DNA of 64,000 nt from Trema orientale (GCA_002914845.1 JXTC01000054.1:781868-845867), one strand, 5' to 3'. Shown: positions 12,224 through 22,499, numbered from the stretch's first letter. Numbers and translations: made by a program. Notes: generated from the letters alone by a model not told the origin.

Positions 12224-12840
12224 TTTTCTGCCCCGCTAAACAAAATGTTGTTTTCTTTGTAGATTGTTTGATACAGCGAAAAATGTAATGGCGAAGACAA
12301 AGAAAACTAAATGTCATTATATAGTATGATCAATTACAACATTGCAAGTAATTATACACGTGATTATTGTTAATATAGCCTAAGGAATAAGCTTCTGATC
12401 CACTTTTTCTGGGTTCAACGTACTTTGTTCTATCATAATATGCAAATGTAGCAGTTTTTTTCTGTTTAATTAACCTGTTTTCTTCTAAGCTTCTTCTTAC
12501 AAGTCAACTATATCTAAATTAAGTACTGAGTCTATGTTTAATACTAAAATGTTGTTTTCTGTGTGAATGGTCCGATACAGCGAAAATATGTAATGGTGAA
12601 GACAAGTTAAATGTGAACACTTATGACATTGCAAGTAATCTTCACATGATTCTTGTCCATGAAGTCTAAGGAATGAGTTGGCCATTCAGTTTTATTATTC
12701 CTACATACTCTGTTTCATCATGTTGTAATGCCAATGAATATTCTTGTTATTCTGTTTTCCGCTAAGCTTGTTGATACAAGTCAAGTTTATTTAATTAGCA
12801 AGTCAATTTTTAGTAGTAAAAATCATTTATTAATCTAAGT
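12224..12840 (-). promoter_or_regulatory. Duplicated promoter module of HIPP copy A
   Basis: Two related modules lie head to tail upstream of copy A, about 12240-12510 and 12543-12800. Both contain, in order, AAAATGTTGTTTTC, GATACAGCGAAAA, a block beginning GACATTGCAAGTAAT or ACATTGCAAGTAAT, a CTAAGGAAT block and a run ending in ACAAGTCAA. The same module lies upstream of copy C. Near 12312-12322 the minus strand reads ACTATATAATG, a TATA candidate ~90 bp before the ATG. TTGAC cores (W-box type, read on minus) occur near 12500, 12780, 12803 and 12838. Regulation by WRKY factors is inference. Confidence 0.6.
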
Positions 12841-13860
12841 CAACTATTAACAGAATGGGGATTCAGCTGGCAGATCTTGATGATCTTAACTCCAAAATCT
12901 ATTTGATATTTTAATTGTTGAGAGAGGAATAGTTTCATAGAATGGTATTAAATATATTCTATTTCTCATTCTTTTTTATATTATCCAAACTCACTGTCTG
13001 ACATATAGCTCTCATTGTCCAGTTTAATATTTTAATAAGGAAACAAATCACAGTGAAATTCACATGTCAAACAGTGAGATTAGGAGAGTGTAAAAGATAG
13101 TGTAGAAGAGTATGCAATTAGCATTCCTCTAGTTTCATATCGTACATTAGTTTACAAATTGTCAAATTATATCAAGAAGTACTTCATAGTAATCTGTTTT
13201 AGTCAACTTTTGTAATCGAAGAAAAATGAGAAAAAGAACTAAACTAGAAATATTAGATGGAATAAAGGACCACACATACGCCTACTCTAGACAACTACTC
13301 GATCAATAGTAATTGAAAAATTAGCTACTCAACTTTTTAAAGGATCGTTCTCACTTCTGTTCATTTGGGTTGAGCCGTCCGCTATAGGGTCTCGTGAATC
13401 TTGTTGCTTCCTGTATTTGATGTCATTTTCTATCTTGAATATCGAAGTTCATGAGAAAAATTATACTGTCTGAAGTGCTTTAGTTGGTATATAAGTCATG
13501 GAAGCATTGAAGCTCTTTACTTCAACTCTGTACTACAAGTTCCATATGAACAATAAGTAAATTTTGTTTGCGTACATGCATTTTCATGTAACATGACACT
13601 CCATTTTACTTCTTTCATGACATAATTTTGGACACTCCTTAGTCAAAAGGCAGCCTAGCCTACGTGCGTTGCCGAAGTAATCGCTAGTTAGAGACTAATC
13701 CTTCAAAAATCTCAATCTTTAATAGAAGCATACAAATTTCAAATTTTCACCATTTGGGTAGATGTTCTTTTTCTTTTTTAGTTTCAAGTTAGCATACTGG
13801 TTCCGCTACAAGAGACCAATAAACACAACAGTTCCTGGGATCTATATCTTATACATTATT
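12841..13860. other. Spacer in the HIPP cluster, nothing recognised
   Basis: AT-rich spacer between the copy A promoter modules and the relic copy. No open coding region, RNA gene or terminal repeat was recognised. Confidence 0.4.
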
Positions 13861-13869
13861 GCCTACTTA

Positions 13870-14290
13870 ATCACATGGAGAATAAGAGATAAAATGAGAA
13901 TGCAGTACAATTAGAATCTAAAAAAAATTGGGCAAATTCATGGGGAAGAATCACACCCCATTTGTTGGATGTTACACTCCAAATTTAGATTTCTTCGTTG
14001 CCAAGCCGGTGCTAATGATCTCCACTTTTGATTTTTTTTTTTTTTTTTTTCATCTCCAATTCGTTATTCTTAACATTCTCTCACTTTTGGTCCTTCTTTC
14101 TGATAAGCTTTGTTCGAGTCAACAACTATAAAGTATTTAAGTCAACATCTAGTAGTTGAAGTCAATTAATATTAAGTCAAGTTGTACGGAAAAGAACTCC
14201 CAATCCATCACATGTTTAAACTAATCAAATGAAAATTATCAGGCCCATATAGACGATATAGCATCAAAATCCATTAGATTATAAAATTTG
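13870..14290 (-). pseudogene. Relic HIPP copy: tail and promoter remain, body deleted
   Basis: At about 13925-14095 the minus strand matches the C-terminal tail of copy C (GAGAATGNTAAGAA, AAAAGTGGAG and TGTGATTCTTCCCCA blocks). A TGA stop falls where copy C has Arg before its CaaX box. Directly upstream, 14110-14290 matches the copy C promoter (CAAGTCAACAACTAT..AAGTCAACAT..AAGTCAAG and the ATATAGA.GAT..ATC.AAAATCCATTA blocks). Exons 1-2 and the HMA part of exon 3 are missing, so tail and promoter are fused. The downstream flank at 13870 also matches copy C's flank near 16950. Confidence 0.7.
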
Positions 14291-14315
14291 ATATTCAGAT
14301 AGTAATACTAGCTAT

Positions 14316-14377
<62 letters not shown>

Positions 14378-14378
14378 G
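14316..14378. repeat. Compound (CT)n(CA)n microsatellite
   Basis: About 20 CT repeats change directly to about 10 CA repeats, ending in CGCACGCAC. It lies between the relic copy and copy B and is likely to vary in length. Confidence 0.95.
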
Positions 14379-14464
14379 CACGCACATTATTACATGATGA
14401 GTAAGTCTTGCTTAGGCTATCTTTTTCCTTTCTTTTCTCTTCATTTTGGGTTCCAACTTCACAT

Positions 14465-15202
14465 TTATTTGATTTGTTGCACGCTCACTAAGTCTGCATA
14501 GCCAACCTTTTTCCTCAAAGTTTCTGCCAAGCCAGCCGCATCAACAACTCCCTCTCCAACTATTTCAATCTGATTTTTCTTTTCCCCCTTGAAAGCCACT
14601 GAGATAACACCTAAACACATTACAAACAAAAAGAAATTAAGAATAATAATGCTAAAGTTCTATTATCTAGTTCTCTTAATATCACCTGACATAACATCTG
14701 ATTTTTTATATTTCAGCTGGAACTTACTATTAATAAATCATATTCACTCATTGAACGTGACATAACTTATATTGAAAAAAAGGATGACAGAGAAAAAAAA
14801 AATCAAATTAGAAAATCGGAAGATCTATATAAGGTACCATCTTTTGCAACAGCTATCTCCAAGGCCTTGGACCGACATTTATCGCATTTCATAGTCATCT
14901 CAATGACAACTTTTTGCTGCAACATTATTCATTCGAGAAAAACATTAGGAGTTTTAACTTAAAAATGGTCAACACAGCCGAGGGGAAAAAATGAACGTGA
15001 AACTAATCAAAGAAGCATTATAAATTTTATTCAAGCACTAAGGTAGGAAGAATATGAAACAAGCCCTTGTTAGACGTAAACATGACTGATTATTCTAACC
15101 ATGTAGGGAACTTTTTCGAGGGCACCATGCACAGGGTCCTATAGGACTAGTCGGGGCCAAAAAAAAAAAGATAAAAAGATAAAGAAGATGATTTACCTTC
15201 AT
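14465..15202 (-). CDS. HMA-domain (HIPP-like) protein, copy B, lacking a CaaX tail
   Basis: Three exons with the same structure as the neighbouring copies: 15197-15202, 14838-14916 and 14465-14610, total 231 nt or 76 aa. The metal-binding motif is MKCDKC (Cys13, Cys16), and the GLAETLRKKVGYADLVSV block is intact. The protein stops after VSVQQIK, so it has no charged tail and no prenylation box. The upstream region shares only about 40 bp with the copy A/C module before turning into unrelated sequence, so its regulation probably differs. It could be functional as a soluble metal-binding domain or be on its way to loss. Confidence 0.78.
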
Positions 15203-15292
15203 TTTTTGAACCACAATAGAAATTTCTATTTAATTTGTAGATTGTTGGCTACACCGGAAAATGTGTTTTGGGATGTTGCCACTTGTCAAGGG

Positions 15293-15323
<31 letters not shown>

Positions 15324-15928
15324 AGGTGTCAAGAGTATAATCTTCTTTGAGAAGGAAATTTTTGAGGAAAGGCATAGGTAAGTGCCACTTGTCAAAGAGA
15401 TGACCTGGATGAATCATGAAACTTATGTTAGAAGGAGTTCAACTCTTCTTATACAAGGAAATTGAGCCAGACACTGCCGACAATGACCCAGCAGCGTGAG
15501 CCTTGAAACAAGTTTTAGGATTGGGCTCCAAGACTGAATAAAGTGGGCCCACGTTATGATCCCATTGACTTATTATAGAACAAAGTAGTTTGAAGTTTGA
15601 GAAATTTTAGTGGATGTCCACTTTTTTCACTTGATTTTAGTACATATTCATTTTTCTCTTTTAATTAGCTAAATCTCTATGTTCATATGTTTTTAATTTT
15701 AGTTTATGTACTGAGTAAATAATTTTTTAGATTGGGTACATAACATTCTATACTTAGTATATATGATCATTTTGTTATAACATTTGAAAAATAAATATTT
15801 ACTTAAAATGGACTCAAAATTTAATCATTTTTCTATAAGAGTAGTTTTTTTTCTTTTTTCCCCCCCTATTTTGAGGTAACCCATTTACTTATAGTTGAGG
15901 GGGGAAAAAATCAATATATATATATATA
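15203..15928. other. Spacer upstream of HIPP copy B
   Basis: No gene recognised. A (GT)n(AT)n microsatellite lies at about 15293-15322. The part from about 15655 to 15840 is related to 56430-57130, with shared blocks around CTTAGTATATATG, ATCATTTTG.TATAA and AAATA.ATATTTACTT, so it is a dispersed repeat. Confidence 0.5.
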
Positions 15929-16174
15929 GGTTGCCAATCCAATAGGTATTTTTTTTTTTACTTATGGGTAGGTATTTTTTTTTGAACCGTTGGATTATCA
16001 TCTAATGGTGATCCAATGGCTCTAATGAAGTGCATGAAAAGACATGCATAATTAATGACTTTTCTCTCTCCTACCTTTTGCAATAAAAAAATATATTTGT
16101 TAGATTTTCATTAGTCAAAAAAAATACCTACCTATAGGTAAAAAAAAAAAAAAATACCTACTGGATTGGTGCCC
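15929..16174. mobile_element. MITE with ~55-bp terminal inverted repeats
   Basis: The left end begins GGTTGCCAATCCAATAGGTA followed by a T-run, then GGGTAGGTATTTTTTTTTGA. The reverse complement of the right end reads GGGCACCAATCCAGTAGGTA, a T-run and then TAGGTAGGTATTTTTTTTGAC. The interior has no coding capacity. The ends abut AT dinucleotide runs, so the target duplication cannot be measured and the superfamily stays open. Confidence 0.75.
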
Positions 16175-16971
16175 ATATATATATTATATATATTATTGAC
16201 TTCAGGGTGGATGACCTTTGCAATTAGTGAATGATTTACATTAATTGATTTATAGTTCAATCTCTGTTCTTTTACTAGGGCTGTTTCGCTATAAATTTAA
16301 ACTGAGGTTATTTAGCTACACCTTTTAAACTACGATCATTTACTGATTTTACTGATTTTTGGCCTGAAAAAAAGACATCTATTCAGCACAAAAAATTAGT
16401 CATCACCACTTATATTTGACACTATCAAAACAAAAATAGAAAAATGGTAATTTATGTGTGACACGAAAAATAGCAAACTGGAAAATTCATTCCAAATTTA
16501 AATTTTCACTCTAAAATCCAATGTTATTTATAATTTTTATTATTTAATAATTAATAAATTCATTATGTAATTAGTTAAGTATTTAAAAAGTGTACTGATT
16601 GACATTGTTTAAAAAAAAAAAAAAAAAGTGCACTGATTGAGTATTAAAAACTATATAACTGGTGGAGCATTAGAAAGTCTGGATTTTTTTTTATTTTGAA
16701 AATGAAATAGAAAGCCTGGATTTTATTATTTTAAAAATATAACATTGTGCTAATTAACAATAATTAATACAAACACGATTGAGAAACTAAATAATAAATA
16801 ATAATACAAACACGATTGAGAAACTAAACATGAATAAGAAACCAAGCTGTACAGTGGGAAAACCAACTCAATCCTAATTAACAATACTGATACAAAATCC
16901 TAATGATTATTTTCTTTTTCTGCATAATTAATGCAAACTTAATCACACTCAGAATAAGAGAGAGAATGAGA
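16175..16971. other. AT-rich spacer with short direct duplications
   Basis: No gene. Two local duplications stand out: a GTGYACTGATTGA block near 16596 and 16628, and a ~26-bp segment (AATACAAACACGATTGAGAA and flank) near 16764 and 16803. The last ~70 bp match the downstream flank of the relic HIPP copy near 13850. Confidence 0.5.
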
Positions 16972-17386
16972 CCATTATGGTGCTGTTATTGTCTGCTGGT
17001 CGCTGTATGTACATGGGGGCTTTGATGTCGAAATATTGATTGCTATTCGGGAAGGTCTTCGTCAAGCTGCTGAGTTTGGATGTCCTATTGAGGTTATTGA
17101 ATCAGATTCTCTATTAGCTATTCATTCTATCCTTCATCCTCAGCCTTGTCCAGCTGTAGCATCCATTGTTAATGATATTGTCAGTTTTATTTTTTTGTCT
17201 GGCCATGATACTTATCGTCATATTTCGAGAGTTGGAAATATGGTAACCCATAAACTAGCTAAGTATGCAATTCGCTTTAATTGTGATCAAGTACGGGTAA
17301 TTCATATCTATACTTTATCCAAGTTTGTAATTGCAGATCTACAACAATGAATACCATCTTTTTATTCAAAGGGAAAAAAAAAAGTG
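16972..17386 (+). mobile_element. 5'-truncated LINE 3' end with RNase H fragment
   Basis: The plus strand encodes the C-terminal part of a plant LINE-type RNase H domain. Residues such as IAIREGLRQAAEFG, IEVIESDSLLAIHSI and RVGNMVTHKLAKYA are diagnostic, and a stop is at about 17348. An A-rich tail follows at ~17373-17383. TGAGA flanks both ends (16967-16971 and 17387-17391). The homologous site at ~13885 in the relic HIPP unit lacks the insertion. The element is far too short to be active. Confidence 0.75.
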
Positions 17387-17437
17387 TGAGAATGCACTAC
17401 AACAATATGAGTACAAAAGAGACATCCTTTGATCCCA

Positions 17438-18188
17438 TTACAATATGGTGCAAGTTCTTGGGGAAGAATCATACACCATTTGATACACCTCAAATTCATG
17501 TTGCTTATTACAAACTGGTGTGTCACCTCCACTTTTGTTCTTTTCCTTATGCGACTTGTTGTTCTTAGCATTCTCTTTCACTTCTTCCACACTCACTATA
17601 TCTGCATAGCCAACCTTCTTCCTCAATGTTTCAGCCAAGCCAGCCGCATCGACGATTCCATCTCCAATTATTTCCATTTGATTTTTATTTTCCCCCTTCA
17701 AAGCCACTGAAGTAACACCTAAAACATAAACGAAAAAACCAGAAAAGTTGAATCAAAACAAATCAACTTAGTTACCTCTTCTTGTTCTAGTAAAAACTAA
17801 TGGCAGTATAGATCAAATTATGAAAAGGCACCATCTTCTGCGGTGGCTATCTTCAAGGCCTTGGACCGGCATTTTTTGCATTTCATCCGCACCTCAATGA
17901 CTATCTTTTGCTGCAACATTAGTACAAAGAATTCAGATGCCAACATTTTCAAAACATTGTCGTTTGGAACCCATATAGCATTGAATATTCTTTCTGCTTC
18001 TTCTTCCTCTGGTCATTACATATCAGAGTGTTGACCGCATTTTAATATTTAATAAAAAAAAGATAAAAAAGAAGAAAAAGAAGCATTACTATCCCAAAAA
18101 TGGGATTTAACCGAGCTGAAATTCCATCATAAGACTCATAACTGAGTTTCATTTAAACAAACGAGTAAAGAAGATGGTTTACCTTCAT
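17438..18188 (-). CDS. Heavy-metal-associated isoprenylated plant protein (HIPP47-like), copy C
   Basis: Three exons: 18183-18188 (Met-Lys), 17832-17910 and 17438-17718, total 366 nt or 121 aa. The N-terminal HMA domain (residues ~3-70) has the MKCKKC metal site (Cys13, Cys16) and the GLAETLRKKVGYADIVSV block. A Lys/Asn-rich linker follows, and the protein ends in CTIL, a CaaX box. Leu in the last position favours geranylgeranylation, so membrane association is expected. The length fits the HIPP family, which is linked to metal homeostasis and stress or defence responses. This is the only copy in the cluster with the complete tail. A TATA box and a W-box-rich module lie upstream. Confidence 0.88.
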
Positions 18189-18229
18189 GTTCTTTCTTTC
18201 TTTGACGTGCTATACCCGTGTATGGCATG

Positions 18230-18640
18230 AAACTGTGGAAAATGTGGTGGTGACAAGGTAGAAACTGAATGTCTTTATATAATATTGTGAACATTTTTCA
18301 CATTTCTAACTCTAGAAGTAATATTACATGTGATTTTTGTTCATACAGTTTAAAGAACGAGTTAAGGATCCACATTTTATGGGATCAACGCACTCTTTGT
18401 CCTATCACAACAAACCAAAATGCCTTTTCTTTTTTTTTATTTAGTGTTTCTCCGACTGAGCCTCGTACAAGTCAACAACTATTTGATTACGAAGTCAACA
18501 TTTAGTAGTAAAAATCAACATGCATCAAGTCAAGTATTACAGAAAAACTCTAAATCTCTCACTTATTTGAAATTAAATGAAGATTTAGCAAGTTCAAGTT
18601 CATATAGATGATTTGATATCCAAAATCCATTACATTACAC
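18230..18640 (-). promoter_or_regulatory. Promoter of HIPP copy C with TATA box and W-box cores
   Basis: Near 18273-18284 the minus strand reads ATTATATAAAG, a strong TATA box ~90 bp before the ATG at 18188. TTGACT cores, read on minus, lie near 18471 and 18493, and a TTGAC core at 18529. The block is homologous to the copy A modules and to 14110-14290 of the relic copy, so promoter and gene were duplicated together. WRKY binding is inferred from the TTGACY motif. Confidence 0.55.
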
Positions 18641-19123
18641 AATTAATGCTAAAATAGTATGGACGATTCTACTCTGTAATCAGAATAAAATAAGTCATAA
18701 TGCTACTACCTATGGTATTTTTGGCTCTAATACTAGCCCATAGTTTTTCGATGAGGATTGTGGATGAATTTATTGAAAGTTGACCTCTCTCCCTCCCTTT
18801 TTTATTTGGCTATTGTTTTTTTAAACCTTTAGAATATGAGACATTATGCAGGAAAAAATGCTAAAGCTTATTCACTAGTACATATGCTAGAACAGAGGAA
18901 GCAAATTTGAACATGGAAACTTCCTTCATGCCCAACCCAATTTAACTCATGAACAATAAAAATATCCTCATATACTTCGGATGTTAATGATACAAAAGAG
19001 GCACTCACTGATCTTTATGGTCTGCCAAAAGAGGCATATAAAAGTACTAATGAGGAACAACATTTACATCTATACTTGAGCAAAATGTACACAAGGTTGA
19101 ATTTGGAGGTACCAATTGAACAA
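18641..19123. other. Intergenic DNA and 3' flank of the armadillo gene
   Basis: AT-rich sequence with no recognised gene. The part nearest 19123 is probably the 3' untranslated region of the minus-strand armadillo gene. Confidence 0.45.
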
Positions 19124-20533
19124 TCAGACAAGATCAGGATTCTGGATAAGCTGCTCAATGCTCATCCGTCTCGTGGATCTAGCCAAGTAGTTCTCAGAAG
19201 CACGAATGTGAGTCAGCCTATTCTGCATGTTTTGGAAAGAAGGAACTTGCATTGCTTCTGACATCCTATTATGCTGCAAAGGGTCATCTGAAAAATTTAC
19301 TAGAGCCTCTGCAGCATTGTCCCTAGATTCTTCCGACTCATCATGTAACAATTCCATAAGAAATGGGATTGCCCCAGCATCTGCAAGTGCCACTCGGTTT
19401 GCCTCATCGTAACTCAGTTGAGCTATAGCCCCAGAAACCTTTTCCTTAACTTCATGATTCTCATTACTCAGAAGATCTACTAGAATTGGAATAGCACCTG
19501 AGAGCAGAACCACGGAGACAGAGTGTTTGTAACCCGAAAGATCCCACAGAACATCAGCAGCTGCAGCCCTTGCCTCATCATCACCTTCCCTGAGAATTCT
19601 CACCAAGTGTTCAGCAATCACAACTGCATTACCTTCATCAACAGCTAATATACAAAATGCATCTTCCGCAATCTCCTTACCAGAAAGTTCAGATCCTTGA
19701 AAAAGCTCAGCGTACAAAGGGATCGCCCCAGCTTCAGCAACTGGTCTAATGTAATCAATATGAGCTGAGATAACACCAAGTGAATTGCCTGCTACAAGCT
19801 TTGTTCTAGTATCTCCATCACGAAACAACTCAACAAGCACTGGAATCACTCCCAAATTAGCAAGCACGCGCCTTGCTCGTCTCGTCACTCCAATTAATCC
19901 GATTGCTTGACAAGCTCTCTCCCTAGACACCATACTACCAGAACTAACAGCTTCAACAAGAAAGGGAAGGCCGTGCAAACTAGCAAGGACACATCTCACC
20001 TCTCTCAATAGTGTCAATGCACTCAGGATCTCTAACAAGTACCATCTATTACCATCAGTGCTTGAGTTTAATAAGTCAATAATGATTTCCAATCCACCAT
20101 TTCTTGCTACAACAACACGATTCTCAATGCCAAAAGTCACTAAACTCCAGAGACTTTTTATCAGGACTCTCCTAAAACTATCATCAGAATGTGGCAGTAA
20201 CCTTACAAGAGATGTTATTACACCAGATAGGCCAATCTCCATTGCCAACTCACCCTCCCCTCGACAAGCTATATGATACAAACAGTAAGCAGCAACTTCT
20301 TGAACACACCTACTGTTATCCAAAGAGTCCTCCTCGAGAAGCCTGGCAAGGATTGGTATGGAGCGAGCTAATACATATTCCGGGGCACGTTTAGAGAGAT
20401 GGGCTAGTTTGGCTATAACCTCTAAACGCGTAGCCTCCGTCCCGGAGGCTATAACACTTTCAAACCGATTGAATGCTTGTTCCCAATCAGGGCTCATCTT
20501 TTCTTGGCTTTTCCCGAGTTCAGCATGACCCAT
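19124..20533 (-). CDS. Armadillo-repeat protein (Vac8/importin-alpha-like ARM superhelix)
   Basis: An intact single-exon ORF of 469 aa. After a short N-terminal segment (to ~35), successive ~42-residue units run to about residue 415. Each has the armadillo pattern of helices and a small Ala/Gly-rich turn, for example NGGLEIIIDLL, LGVIPVLVELF, AGAIPLYAELF, SGAIPILVDLL and AGAIPFLMELL. No U-box, F-box or BTB domain is present, so it is an ARM-only protein that probably acts as a protein-binding scaffold in cytosol or nucleus. The C-terminal ~50 residues are basic. I chose the Met at 20533; the next in-frame Met is at residue 13. The first ~11 codons lie within a block that is repeated twice more upstream. 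Confidence 0.9.
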   Translation of the reverse strand: MGHAELGKSQEKMSPDWEQAFNRFESVIASGTEATRLEVIAKLAHLSKRAPEYVLARSIPILARLLEEDSLDNSRCVQEVAAYCLYHIACRGEGELAMEIGLSGVITSLVRLLPHSDDSFRRVLIKSLWSLVTFGIENRVVVARNGGLEIIIDLLNSSTDGNRWYLLEILSALTLLREVRCVLASLHGLPFLVEAVSSGSMVSRERACQAIGLIGVTRRARRVLANLGVIPVLVELFRDGDTRTKLVAGNSLGVISAHIDYIRPVAEAGAIPLYAELFQGSELSGKEIAEDAFCILAVDEGNAVVIAEHLVRILREGDDEARAAAADVLWDLSGYKHSVSVVLLSGAIPILVDLLSNENHEVKEKVSGAIAQLSYDEANRVALADAGAIPFLMELLHDESEESRDNAAEALVNFSDDPLQHNRMSEAMQVPSFQNMQNRLTHIRASENYLARSTRRMSIEQLIQNPDLV

Positions 20534-21055
20534 AATTCAACCTGATGATAGAATTAATCCCTTTTACTCAATCTCCAAAATCCAAATAAAAACAAGAGGA
20601 CTAAAACAAATGCACAAGATTGGAACTTTTTCTCAATTAAAGACAATTCTTTCTCTGATTTTCCCATACTCAGCACGACCCATTATTCAATCTGATTGTA
20701 AAATTTAAAATCGTTTACTTAATCTTAAAGATTTAGTCAATAACAGTTTAAAAGAAAAAGAAAAACAAAACAAAACAAAACAAATGCAAAGATTAGATTT
20801 TTTTTTTTTTTCCCCTCTCTCAAACAAAGATAATTCCTTCTGATTTTCCTAAGTTCAGCAAGACCCAATATTAAACCTGATTGTAGAATTGAACCCTTTC
20901 ACACAATCTTCAAGGTTCAAACAAGAAAACAAAAAATAAATAAATAAACAAAAATCTAAAAATGGGATTTTGTGATTTTTTTTTTCCTAAAAAAAAAAAA
21001 TCTTTGTATGAGATGCTTCAGAATGATGGTTTTTCTCAATTGATCAAAAACAGAG
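20499..21055 (-). repeat. Threefold tandem repeat covering the armadillo start codon and leader
   Basis: Units begin at about 20499, 20651 and 20836 and are ~150-220 bp long. Each carries, on the plus strand, TTTTCC.NARNTCAGCANG followed by ACCCA.WATT.AA.CTGAT and a run ending in AATCT.C.A.G.TT. Unit 1 holds the real ATG. Unit 2 keeps an ATG in the same place and encodes a 16-aa uORF at 20633-20683. Unit 3 has lost the ATG. The divergence between units suggests an old duplication. Confidence 0.75.
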
Positions 21056-21360
21056 AGAACTACCAGAAAGAGGAGTTAGGAGTACCATTCAGAGTCAAAA
21101 ATTCTGAAGCATGCAGACTTTTACAGAGGCCAAAACAGTTTAAATTGACTGAAAGCTTCAAATCTGAAGAGGGGTTGCGTTACCGTACCACCATGGATAA
21201 GGGTTCCCAGCTTTTTGTATTGTGATATTCTGCTTCTGAGGGCGGCGCCGCCGGGATTTGACGATGTGCTATGGTGAAGGGTCCAGAAGGACGCCATTGA
21301 TGTCCGTACGGTGAAATCTCGGGTCTGAGAGATGAAATGCTGATAAACTTGAAGCGCAAA
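21056..21360 (-). other. Probable distal 5' leader or promoter of the armadillo gene
   Basis: The segment 21180-21330 is markedly more GC-rich than its surroundings, with GGCGGCGCCGCCGGG near 21240. That fits the first transcribed exon or core promoter of the minus-strand gene. A leader intron between here and 20534 is possible but cannot be fixed. Confidence 0.35.
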
Positions 21361-21369
21361 CGAATATTA

Positions 21370-22320
21370 AAAAACGACAAAAAGCACGTAATAACGACAC
21401 TAGCGAAAACGACTCACGGTTTTGTACAAATGCCTCGGAAGCGACCTAAACGATTGAAAACGACAATAAACTGTGACAAAAAAAGGTTACAGAACAAGAA
21501 ACGACAATAGCATGAAAACGACATGACCAATTAAAAACGACAAACAACAAAAAAAAATGAAGTTACCAATTTGAAAATAAATCAAATAAAAAATGAAAGA
21601 AGATACTAATAGAAGCACTGATAGTTTGGAGGATAACCCCTTCAAAAAAAAATAGGTTGGAGGAAAAAATAAGAACGACAATAAAACAGAAGAACAGTAA
21701 TTTAAAGTGCAAACTGTATTAGTAAAAAATGCATCAGCACTATAAAGACAACCAAGCTAAACAACGACACAAACATTTCAAACGACAATAAGTTGAAAAA
21801 AAAATGACATGATCCTTGGAAAACGATATGTACTAGAAAATCGACTGAGAAAGTACCCAAAACAACAATAGTAAAAAGGAAAACAAAAAAAACAAAAAAA
21901 ACAAAAACAAAAACAAAAACAAAAAGAGAAAAAAAAACAAGCATCGGACCAATTGACCAACTTCAAAACACCACGTAAAACGGAAAACAACAATAATTAG
22001 ATAAACGCCAATAGAACTTTTAGACGATTTTTTTTTTTTCTTTGAAGGATTTAAAGCGAATAAATTGAGCACATCAACGTAGTTGAAATGAAATATCGCT
22101 TCCAAACCAACAGTGATAAAAGAAAATGACACACAATTTATTAACACCCAGAAATCTATGGAAACAAACGAAAATTCAATCAATAACGAACAAACGACAC
22201 ACTACTTTAAACACGACAGATACCTATAAAAACGACAAAAAACCTAAACATGCAATAAATTTGAGAAACGACATACGACTAAAAAACGACAACGAATAGC
22301 ACAAACGACTACAAAATTCG
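21370..22320. repeat. A-rich region with ~15 same-strand AACGAC motifs
   Basis: AACGAC occurs about 15 times, nearly always as AACGACA and always on the plus strand, at irregular spacing of about 10-40 bp in clusters. Four copies extend to ACGACAATA. The rest is A-rich simple sequence. No coding frame was found; long Phe/Val ORFs on the minus strand are by-products of the A-rich composition. Confidence 0.8.
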
Positions 22321-22499
22321 TAAATGATAACCGATTAGATTAACAGCAATAACCCGCTAAAACAATGGAAGACAGACAACAACAATATAAATCAACAGAA
22401 TTCAGCTTTTCAACCAAGAGTTTCTTTACTTTATTTTACGAAATGATTGCTTTTTAAATGGCCTTCGCCCTTCTGTTTTATCCTTTTGTTAATGGTCGC

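Noticed and set aside
21487-22183. Minus-strand ORFs of 64-116 codons rich in Phe and Val
   Set aside because: They come from A-rich simple sequence on the plus strand; composition is not protein-like and frames overlap each other.
21370-22320. The repeated AACGACA words as a CRISPR-like array
   Set aside because: The motif is only 6-7 bases, spacing is irregular, the context is a plant nuclear genome and no cas genes are present.
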